Shown piece by piece: positions 14,701 through 26,700 of a stretch of DNA of 64,000 bases. The notes beneath the pieces were generated by a model. That model saw only the letters and a program-made list of their open reading frames with translations, was not told the origin of the DNA and ran no database searches. This stretch comes from Lutraria lutraria (lineage: Eukaryota > Mollusca > Bivalvia > Venerida > Mactridae). Numbering within the stretch: the stretch's first letter is position 1; the number at the start of each line of letters is the position of its first letter. The position numbers were made by a program, and so were the translations under genes. The stretch lies in NCBI GenBank assembly GCA_964023205.1, contig OZ026844.1:37137963-37201962 (forward strand), in the 5' to 3' direction.

Positions 14701-17700
14701 TTCATATATTTATATATCTTAGTATGTTGTGTGACACATATTGCATGAGTATTTTGCTTGTTTTGTTTATTTTTTGTTCTGATCATGATTTTTGCTGTAT
14801 ATTGCTTTGTTCTTTTTTGTTTTTTACACAGATAAGCTAAAGCTGTCTGATTTACATATGAATCAAATGGTGGAAAGCACAATGGCTGACTTAAAATGTA
14901 AGTTATGCCCTGAGTTATAGCTCTATACTCCGTCTAGTTTCTCACTGACTTCAAGTAGAGCTTTACTGATATCTGTCTGTCTGTCTGTTTGTTTGTCCAT
15001 CTGTCTGTCTGTCTATCTGTCTTAACCAGACTGTGAACTGTTTTTTTTTTAGTATTGTAATATCTTATTTATTAGTTACCTTTATCTTTACAAGTTTCAG
15101 ATTGTTTTTTTCATTGACATTCAGTCAAACCTGTGAACAAAGACCACCCTTTTGAAAGACAAAATGTGGCCTTTAATGACAGTTGGCCTTAACAAATAAT
15201 GAATTTTAAAAACTTGGCCTTTACTCGACTGTATTTTGGTTGAGATGGCGTTTCTTTTAATCGTAGAAAAATGTGATCTATTTTGTGTTAAGTAAAATCC
15301 ATTATTCTTTGTATACAATTGTTTGTGATCATTTGTACTGGACTCTGACTACTGTTTAAGTTCAAGGTTTGAAATGATTATTTTGAGTCAAAGGTGTTGT
15401 ACATGTCTATGAAAATTACGTCTAAATGTTGATTGAAGTTATAACAGATTTGCCTTGGTTACTGATGCTTTCTATGGTTCTGAATGAAATGTTCAAAGTA
15501 CTATTTATTATACCCACACAAACAAAGTTTGAGAGGGGGTATATTGGAGTCACTCTGTCGGTTGGTCGGTCGGTCCGTCCGTCCACATAAAGTTTGTGGA
15601 GCGAACTACTTCCACATTTTTTAAGCTATTGTAATGGAACCAGAAATATATTATCACCATGAAGTGTAGATGTGCAAGACACAATTTTCATGCACAGCGA
15701 TTCTCTCATTGCAGAGTTATGTCCCCCTGAACTTAGCCGTATAGTGTACTATTGCAGTATTAGTGTCAAAGCGGCGGCGGGGGTATTAGTCACCTCTGTA
15801 ACAGCTCTAGTTATTTATAAAGTGATGATGTCAGTTTGGATTGTATGTAGCTGAAGTGGATTAAATTTTTAATATGTTGATTAGCAGTCTCAGATCTAAG
15901 TATTTTGTTGTAATAATTTTTCATGGTTTGTTGCCCAAAGAGTTTGCCATGATTCTGTTATTTTTCCCCCTGATTAGTTGTTTAAGCAGTGCTATGTTTG
16001 TATGACATAAACATCTGGTGTGTAGGCAAGTGTTTAATCTTTTTATTTCATCATTTTTGTAATGATTTCTGTCACTCATTTTGCATGATTAAAAAACAAG
16101 ATTGAAATATTTTGTAGGGAATTATTTCTTGCTAATGAATTGAATGAAAAAACATTTGTCCTTCAGTTCTGTATTCAAAACTTGGTATAATGGATCATCT
16201 TGCATTATATTTGAATGTATAGCATTATTGCTGTACTAATTTGAATGAAATTTTGTGATCTCAGATTTCCTTGACCGTGTTTTTTTTAAGCACTTACTCA
16301 AGCTTGATTATTGCAGACTCTCATTTCTGTTGGAAGAACAATGCACAATGTGGATATAAATAACTCCTGTACAACGTTTATGGTATTTAGAATCTATACC
16401 GGTGTATACCTTGTCTGATCTCTGTCAGTTTTCACCCCTCTGTCAGTTGGACATTATATTAAGGAGTAATTACTGTCTCCTCACTCTCCTAGATTGACAT
16501 CATGTTTATTTTATGTTTTCAGCTCAAATGTCAGAAAGCACAAAACAATCAACTAACAGTAATGATCTGATCAATAGTTTACAAAGTAAGTCTTGCAGTA
16601 TTTGAACTTAATGTTTTAGGTCACAAGTTTAAAGTCCCATAAGCTTATAAGTGTATTGGTCCTAATGGTTTCTGTTTTTTCTATCACAAAGGAATCCGGT
16701 GTGTTTTCCTCCCGTGCATACTTTATAGCAAGAAAAAATGTTTCCGAAACTACTATCGTATTTTTTTCAATATCATTGAAATAAATACTATTTATAGAAG
16801 ACCTTAGTTTTCCCGCAGTCATGCTATGCACACGTAGTAAAGTGACGTCATGCGCTCTACATATTTCAAGTTTGCAAAAGCAAAAATCACAGTGAAATGA
16901 GTGTTTTTAGAAGAAAAATGGCTTGTTTCATCGGTAATAATTATCTTGGGATAATATCAGCAATTGTTTGATTTTTGCATTTATTTTTTATAGCAAAAAG
17001 CTTATGGGGCTTTAAACTGTAGATGTGCCATTGAAAATAATCATTTTATTCCTAGCTCGAATAAACAATTTTGAGGAGTTCACTAGCCTGAATTGAAATT
17101 TACTTGCCTGCGCTATAAGTGAATATTTATATTTTGTCCAGCAGTACATAAAAAAAAAAACTGCCAATATTATTCATTATTCAAAACCGAATATCATCTA
17201 ATATATTTTAAAAGTTTATCAATCAACATTTTCAAAACCTTTGATCAACTCTTTTCAGATCAAGTTCTTGAATTAGAGAAAGAATTATCTGTGTATAAGA
17301 TCGAACCAGAAAGGATGGAAACAACTTTAGTGTACTCAGCTGATGACACTGTAGATTCTGCTACACTTAAACCAAGACTATCCTCTATTGATGATTCTGA
17401 GCTTGAAAGTAAGTATTTTGGAAAAAATGAATGGGCTGCGGCCCTCTTGCAGCGGTTTGAATGCTTGACTTGTATGGGAATCTAGGTTTGAATCCCAGTC
17501 GCGGCCTTCTATGAAAATTTGACACAAAAATGTAATTTTTTTATCCATAATTATGTGGAGAAGTTGCCAGCTACTTGTGAAAGGGTAGGTTAGTATTGGT
17601 TGGAATAAATTTCAGGAAAAAACTAGTTAGGTGAACGGGCCGCCGTATTAAACTGAAAAATTGTTGAAAAACAGAATTTAACCCACTGAAGTAAAAAGGA

Positions 17701-20700
17701 AATAGCAAATTGTTTTAAAACATCCCCAAACTCATCCTAGTGCATGTTACCCTGATGTAAGTGAACTTTAGGTAGATCTTAGCAAATCTTTGTAGATTAT
17801 TATGGTACTAAGGTAATTTATTATGTAGGTTTGCTGATTAACTTGTTATGTGTTTGTATAAGTTGGCAACTTATGTATTTTTTAGTTTAAAAAAAGAAAA
17901 AAAAGTATAAATATTGTTTCATTGTTTGTTCTTGCTATTTTATTGCTTCTTTACTTTATGTTACAGAACTTCTGAAAGATGCAAGAACCTTGCTTTCAAA
18001 AACAGAAGAAGATTTGGGCAAATGTAAAGGTAGGAATATTTCTATTTATGTTTTTCACATAATTTCCTAACACATTACAATATTGTTTATGGATTTTTGT
18101 TAGTTCACTCTGTGTGAAAGACATTAGCCTTCCTGCCAAAATTTTGATGAGGTCCAATGCAATTTTAATAAGGTCAGGTAAAATAAAAGAATTGCTGTCC
18201 TTCATGTCCTGTAAAGTTCTTTTGATTTTAAATAAAAATGCCCTACTTTCCTCCCCATGAAAATAACTTATAAATACATATAAAAATATTTAAGTTGTCA
18301 ATTGATGCATAACAGAGTTACAGATTGTCTCCCTTGAATATTTCATATTTAGATGAAAATGAAAATAATCTGTCTCCTAGTTAAACTTTATGATATGCTG
18401 GTACTACTAAGCCCTTTTGAATAAATAATGGAAAGTTTTTCGTAGTTGAAGCAGGTTAGTATCTGATCTATTAAGGCTATCCTTAAAATAAATGTTGCTA
18501 TGCAATAATGCGACCCTAACTTTAACAGTGGGTAGTTAGGCATGAATGTGAAAGAATAATAAATATTTTTGTCAAAATTGCTAAAAATACTAAACCGGGA
18601 GATTTTCAAATGAGATGGTTTTATAACTGAAAACAAACAAATATTTAAAGGATGACCTTACAAGTAGGGTCATAGGTCAAGTCCTGCTACCAACCATGTC
18701 TCTCTATGTGAGAAAGAAGATAAATATTCATCCCCTAATTAATACATGCCTCGAACTCCCAATAGATGCATGCTTACAGAGGATGGAAGTCTAGTGCTGG
18801 TTCTTCCCAGGAATGATGGTTAGATAAACTGTTCACCTCATATGACTGACAGTTGAAAAGGGGTGTAAAACTCAATCAAACACACATCAAGTATACAATG
18901 ACAGTCTATGTTAAATTAATGAAGTTTTCTGATCAGTGCATTGTTTTATCTTTATTTTAGTATTTAGTGTTGCTACCTCATTTTTCTCCTTTGCATATTC
19001 TATTTGATTTTTTTATTTCCTTTTTCTGAGGTTAAACATTGTAACATTTTAGAAATATAAGAAAGAAAACCTACCCATACGTATGTTGCTATAAATAAAT
19101 TCACTGTATGAATACTGTGGAATCATTAATATTCATTGGGGATTTGATTTCATGGGTCGACTCATCCACAAAATCAAATCCCCACGAATTCAAATGCGGA
19201 GATAAGGCATTTCTTTTCAAAAATCAAAATCCACGAATTTATGTCCCCACGAAATAACCATTTTAGTAAAAACCACGAATATTGAACACAACGAAAATGT
19301 ATGTTAAAACCATGATTATAGTTAAAATTATATTTGTTATCAAATATAAGAAGTTTCTTGATTTTTAAATAATAAAATTGGAGTCTAGTCCCTTTTACAT
19401 TTCTTAATATAGTTTCAATTTTACCAATCCCAGAATACTTTAAAGGTACAACAAAATGTATTAACATATTTTTTATCCTACCAAGTCATGCGAGAAAGAT
19501 CAGTTTTACTACATTGATACATTCAATAGTAAAATATCGTATTAAACACTTTCATTGCCAACCTTTGGTTTAAGTGGTCTTTAACCTGCCAATTATGGGA
19601 AAAATTAACAATACTATGTTGACATTGGCCAATTATTTACATAATTCTATAAGGCCACTCACTGTAGGTATGTCAATATAAGGCAAATGTATTGATTGTT
19701 ACAATTTTTTACACCATTTTATATTATTAAGAAAATTTCTCTCTGTATGTGTATCAAAGTAATTGTAAACTTGAATGATTGAGTTCAAAATCTTACTAAA
19801 GATCTTACCCTTGAATGTTTATATTTAAGTATTTTTCTTTAATGAATTTTCATTTAAGAAATTAAGATATTTATTTGTAATGTAATTGGATTTTACCTTG
19901 AATGACATGATGACGTGATTATGCACATTTACAGGTCTATTTTAACTAAAATCCGCTTTGCTAAATTTTGTGGTGTTAATGCTTTTGATAATTAACATTT
20001 TATGGTGTTACACCTTAATTGGTTTTACCTTTGTGAAATAGTTAGGCTCATTAGATTTGGTTTGATGTATAATTGCTGAAGAAATACTGAAATATTTACA
20101 TGGATCTGTTTGATATCTTTACATTGAATAATTTCTGTATCAACAATGTGGGTTATCAATGGATAAATATCATTCAGGTATGACTATTTGTTAGATTTTT
20201 TATATTTTCACTATATTTAATTATATAAATCATCTTATGGAAATATAGTTCTACACCAAGTTCTTGAAGCATTTTTATCAATGTGGAAATCAGGTCAGAG
20301 ACCATCAAATTTATGGAGAAATTCTCTTCATGAGTTTGGGTTAAAATCATTATTCAGAATTGATCACCATTTGTTGCACCAAAAAGACTGTTAAAAATGA
20401 ATCACAAATGTGTTTTATGCACAATTCACCACAATGTCACTTTATTACCAGTTTTGTTTTACATCCTTCAAACAACTAATTGGTAATTAAAGAGACCTGG
20501 CTACGAAATGAGAATAATAAAATTATCATAAATGAAATTTTGCAGAAAAAATACTTATAAGGTAAGTTGAAAATGAAAAATAAAAAGATTTTATTCTTTA
20601 GGTCTAAAATATTTTGTATACTTTTTAGTTGAGAATATTTTTATACATGTAAGGATTTTATATAGTTGTAACAAAATCAATATTCTCATGAGATATTAGC

Positions 20701-23700
20701 TTAATTTGTTCTGTACTGTATACAGTATAATAGTGTTGTTGGGTAAATTTATGTACATTAAAGATTTATTGGTGTGTAAATAATGGCAGATGTGTGATCA
20801 AATATGTTTAATTTGTTAGGATAAGTTAAGTATAGGAAAATAGATGAATACTTTGAACATGGAATTTTTTTTTTTTCACCCTTAGGTAGCAACTATAGAT
20901 TTGTATTAAAGGCCCTTAAGCTTTTTAGCTCACCAGAGCACGAATGTGCTCAGGGTGAGCTTTTGTGATCGCCCTGCGTCCATCGTGCGTCGTTACGAAT
21001 ACGTGGCGTCCATGTTTACTTAAAACAACATCTCCTCCTACACCGCTATGCCAATTGCAACCAAACTTGGCTGGAATGATCCTTGGGTGGTCCCCTTTCA
21101 AAGTTGTTCAAAAAATTAAATTTCATTAAAAATTCTGGTTGCTATGGCAACAAATTGAAAAAACTTAAAAAATCTTCTTGTCTGAAACCACAGGGCCTAG
21201 AGCTGAGATATTTGGTATGTAGCATTGTCTAATGGAACTCTACAAAGATTGTTCAAATTATTCCCCTAGGGTCAAAATTGGCTCCGCCCCAGGGGTAACT
21301 TGATTTTACATAGACTTATATAGGAAATTTAAAAAATCTTCTTGTCAAAAACTACAATGCCTAGAGCTTTGATATTTGGTGTGTAGCATAGTCTAGTGGA
21401 CCTCTACCAAGTTTGTTCAAATTATTGCCCTAGGGTCAAAATTGGCCCCGCCCCGGGGGTCACTTGATTTATATAGACTTATATAGGAAAATTAAAAAAA
21501 TCTTCTTCTCCGAAACCACAAGGCCTAGAGCTTAGATATTTTGTATGTAGCATTGTCTAGTGGACCTCTACCAAGTTTGTTGAAATTATGGCCCCGGGGT
21601 CAAAATTGGCCCTGCCCTGGGGTTTATTCTATTTTATATAGGAAAATTTAAAAAATCTTCTTCTCCGAAACCACAAGGCCTAGAGCTAAGATATTTGGTA
21701 TGTAGCATTGTCTAGTGAACCTTTACCAAGTTTGTTCAAATTATTGGCCTAGGGTCAAAATTGGCCCCGCCCCGAGGGTCACTTGATTTATATAGACTTA
21801 TATAGGAAAATTTAAAAAATCTTCTTCTCCAAAACCACAAGGCCTAGAGCTAAGATATTTGGTATGTAGCATTATCTAATGGACCTCTACCAAGTTTGTT
21901 CAAATAATTGCCCTAGGGTCAAAATTGGCCCTGCCCTGGGGTTTATTCTATTTTATATAAGAAAATTTAAAAAATCTTCTTCTCCGAAACCACAAGGCCT
22001 AGAGCTAAGATATTTGGTATGTAGCACTGTCTAGTGGACCTCTACCAAGTTTGTTCAAATTATTGCCCTAGGGTCAAAATTGGCCCCGCCCCGGGGGTCA
22101 CTTGATTTATATAGACTTATATAGGAAAATTTAAAAAATCTTCTTCTCCGAAACCACAAGGCCTAGAGCTAAGATATTTGGTATGTAGCATTGTCTAGTG
22201 GACCTCTACCAAGTTTGTTCAAATTATTGCCCTAGGGTCAAAATTGGCCCCGCCCCGGGGGTCACTTGATTTATATAGACTTATATAGGAAAATTTAAAA
22301 AATCTTCTGCTCCGAAACCGCAAGGCCTAGAGCTTAGATATTTTGTATGTGGCATTGTGTAGTGGACCTCTACCAAGTTTGTTCAAATTATGGCCCCGGG
22401 GTCAAAATTAGCCCTGCCCTGGGGTTTATTCTATTTTATATAGGAAAATTTTTAAAAATCTTCTTCTCCGAAACCACAAGGCCTAGAGCTAAGATATTTG
22501 GTATCTAGCTTTGTCTAATGGACCTCTTTAAAATCTGTTCATATATTGGCCATGTGATAAAAAACGGCCCAGATGGGTCACTTGATCTTACTTAGACTCG
22601 TATAGAAAACTTCAACAATGTTAATCTCCAAATGACCTTTTCTCCTGGTGAGCATTTATAGGGCCATCATGGCCCTCTTGTTTAATTTAGCAATACTGAA
22701 CAATAGATAGAATGATAGTAAAATGTAAGAAATGTATTTCATTTGCTCTGAAACAATATTTATATAATGCCTTTCTTTAGCCGCATCTCGTAAAAATGTT
22801 GTCAGAGGCTATTTATTTTTTTGCAATATCATTGAGTATACAGTGGTATGGATATAATATTTAATGCCATGGTATTATTTGATTTCATTTGCAATCTTCA
22901 ATGTCTTGGATGAATGAGGCCCAGTTTTTAAAGGCTTCAATCTAAAGATTTTATTTGAGAGTGTCGAGGACTGGTTTGTTATGACATAATGAGACTTGAT
23001 AAAGCTTTTAGATCAGCTGTAAATTATTGTAGCATGACCCTGTTTTCTAGGGGTCAACTCTTATTTAAGAGAATTTAACATCTGATATTGTAGAGATAAG
23101 TGAGTTGATCTTAATAAATGACTCTTTATTACTGTTATAATGTAGATATATGTAGATTGTTAATGTTTAAATCAATAGTTTTTTAATGATATATTTTCAT
23201 TTTATGTTTAATGTACATGTTGTTATCACTGGAGGAAAAGTATAGCTATTTTCTATTAGACCATGCAAAAATTGCAAATTTTAAGAGTTTGTCAGCCATG
23301 TTTTCTAACTGACCCTGTGTCCTTTCTTACAGCAAACCTTTTTGAAGGGATGCTGTAATTTCTTAATGTGTTAAGTCAATGTGATACTGCTAGTCTTTTT
23401 AAGCATTAGTTAGGCTTTGTTCTGTAAAGAAATAGGAAAGAAGTCTTAAAATGCTTGACACATAAGTAGTCTGTTATTAAAATTAATGTAGTAAATGATT
23501 TTCTTTTAGGTTTTATGCCTGTTCTAGACAGGATTTTAGTTTCATCCTAGCAAGGAGTTAGTTTAACCAGTTTGTGTGGATTCTGTACCAGTACTAGCCT
23601 TGTTCCCCGCATGTAACTGTCAGTTTATTATAAAGATTGTTTGTATATTTACAGAGGAATTAAGTGAGACTCAGAATGAAGTGAAACAAGTGAAGAATGA

Positions 23701-26700
23701 GAATAGTGCCTTGAAAACTGAACTTTCTAACTCAAAGAAGGAAGTCAACGAAAAATCAGAGATGGTCATTGATCTGCAAGGTATATGATAAATTATGTTA
23801 GTTTAAAGTGTTGCCTTTTTCGTTCCTATCCGTTAATTACTTCCCTTGTTGATATAAATGCTGTTTAGTTAAAAACATCTTTTCAAGTTTGATGTTAACA
23901 TTAGGATATGCTGATGTTGTTTTATTTTTTTCAGAGCAATTGCAGAAAGCTGAAAACACCACTAAAGAAGTTAAAGTCCAGATTCTGGAGTTAAGAGGTA
24001 AATATTATCAGTTTATCCTTCATACATAACTTGTTTGTAAAGTTTTATTTGTTGTTGTTCATACATTTGTCTTTTGATATTGTATTTAATGAATTGGTTT
24101 AAAGTTATTTGAGACTTGGTCAGTTATAAAACAGTGATGATATAATTGTTATTAATTCATTAGGCTAAAAAATTACTGTTTGTTACTGGTTACCCTAATT
24201 TTCCCCATCACTTGAGATTTTTTATTACGGCTGAGGAACTGTACAACCACTTTCTCACTTTTTCTTACCTTTCCAAACACTTTCAAGAGCAAAAAAGGGC
24301 CCTGACCTACCTAGCCAGAAGCAGACAAGGTTTTTACACTTTATTTGTGATTCTTGAACCATAATTTTGTTCTGAAACAAATAACTGTCTATTGTTAATT
24401 TGTTTCTTATCAATCAAAATGTTGATTATTGTTGTTTTGTGGTAAAAATGAAACTTTGTTGTTATTTTCAGACCAACTTGTTGATGAGCAAACTATATCA
24501 AAACACAATCAAGAACAAATTCAAATTCTGAAAGGTATGTATATAATGTGTTGCTGAAAAACAGTTAATGATATCTATTGTCATTATCAAAGTTTTCATA
24601 TTGTTGCAAAACCATGTTTTTGATCCAGATTTTGCGCACAAGGAATTATAAGATAACTATATTTATGTATGGTACTGTTTGTGTACTTACAGAAGATATT
24701 GAGAAAGAGAAGACGAAACATGGAGAAACATTGAAACATCTAGAAAATGCCAAAAGTAAGTTGTACAATAATATGTTTGAATGGCATTGTGTGTTTGTGG
24801 AGCATGCAGAGTTTTGATATCTCAGTCAATTTTATCAAATTTTTTGGGATCTGCACTCTTTAAGTGAAAGTATGAATTTATCACAAATATCTGAATTGAC
24901 TATGGTCTGTTTTAAAACAATCAAATTTACTTTGATTTTACTAAGCTGGCATCAATATGTTTGTCTTCCAAATAATTATTTGAGATCTTCTTCATGAAAT
25001 CTTCATGTACATTGTAAGTCAAAGCACTGGTTGTACTGATGTTCTGTAATAAACAGAAAAAGCTGAGTGGTCAGTCATCTGAAAATCATTTGTAAAAAGT
25101 GGTCATCTGTGAAAAAGTGGCCTTTTGTGAAATGTGGCCATTTGTAAAAAGTGGCGATTTATGAAAAGTGGCCATTTGTGAAATATCATTATTTGTGAAC
25201 AATGGCCATACTTTTGCAAACATCTGTTTGTATACAAGACATAATTAACCTCTGTATGAAAGTGACCTGTTTATAAAGATTGGATTTGTTGCTTATATTA
25301 TTTCAGGTTTATTAGAAGACGAGAAATTAAGTCATGAAGAAACCAAGAAGAGTCTTGTAGATACAAAAAGTAAATTTTATTGTTTTATTGTAATTGTTTT
25401 TTTAATTGACTATTGATGTGTTATAATATGTACATCTGACTTATGTTCTTATGGTGACTACCATGGTATGCATGATTTCTGATGGTTTAAAAGGTAAACA
25501 TGTCAGTAATAAATGCTTAAATCTTCATAAACAATCACTGGAAAATGATAGAAAAACATTTTTATGTTGGATTATATTTTCAGAATGTATTACAGGACTT
25601 AAAATGAAACACCTTTATATATTACACTGATTGAATTGTCAATTTTTTTTTTTGAATTTATGTCAAAAAATGCTGTTATTCTGATACTTGATTTTTCAGA
25701 AACATTGTCTGAATCTCAACAAACAAGTAAACAGAGTCAGAATGAGGCAGCTCAGTTACGCAGTAAGTACACATGTACTCATCATGTGTGTCATAGCGTG
25801 CAACAAACATGGTACTGTTACACCATGGTTCAAAGTTATCCCATGTTTTGAAAGTACACTGCTCATGAAATATTGTACAAAAATTTTGAAAAATAGATTA
25901 AGAAATACTATTGTTTCTTTGTAATGTATGATATTTTAATTGGCACATTTATAACATGGTGGTTAAATGATTGCACACTAGCTATATTTAGTAGACACTC
26001 ACGTTTAATGTGTTACCCCACCCACTATATTGTTAATCATTTTCATTTATTGAATGGACGTAGATGATAAATCGTTTTATTTAAGTATGGGTGATGGTAA
26101 TTTATAGCCACAGAAATATAACTACATGTCTATAGGTAATTGATCATTTTGAGTTTTCTGAATTTTAGCAGTCTGTAAAAATGTAGATAAAAATTAGATT
26201 TAATGCATTTTTCAGCCATTTGATATTTACTATGATATGATGTGGTATTTGATTTAAATCAAATGATATTTTATGGATTTAATGAACTTCTTATGACATA
26301 ATTTATGATAGTAAATATTATGGACATAATTACAAATTAATTTTCAGTTTTAATTGACAATGCTCTCAGCATGTATATACATGTATCTATACACTAACAA
26401 CCACATGTCCATGTAACATTACCCCTCCCACTCCTAATTCACTTAACCTCAGATTTCTTCCTTGACCTAAGATTGTGACTAATACTCAGATCTCAGCTCT
26501 CAGACTTTAATGAAAATAGTTTATTGTGTGATTCCATTCTACAGATTAAATTTAATGTTACCTTTTTTCTTTATTACAAAATCTTTGTTTTGTGTTTAAG
26601 AGAGAATTTGACATTTTAGAGGAGTTTGTGATTCTGGGTATGAGGTTATAAAGAACAGAACTGAACAATGATGAGATTGATCTTGCGTAAATCTCAATCT

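Larger units (their letters stand above)
18030..20920. other. SLMAP intron 15, first part
   Basis: AT-rich intron. Holds a family A SINE body (18680-18900) and a MITE-like repeat (19110-19290). From 19300 to 20920 I see nothing but AT-rich sequence with no convincing exon. Confidence 0.6.
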
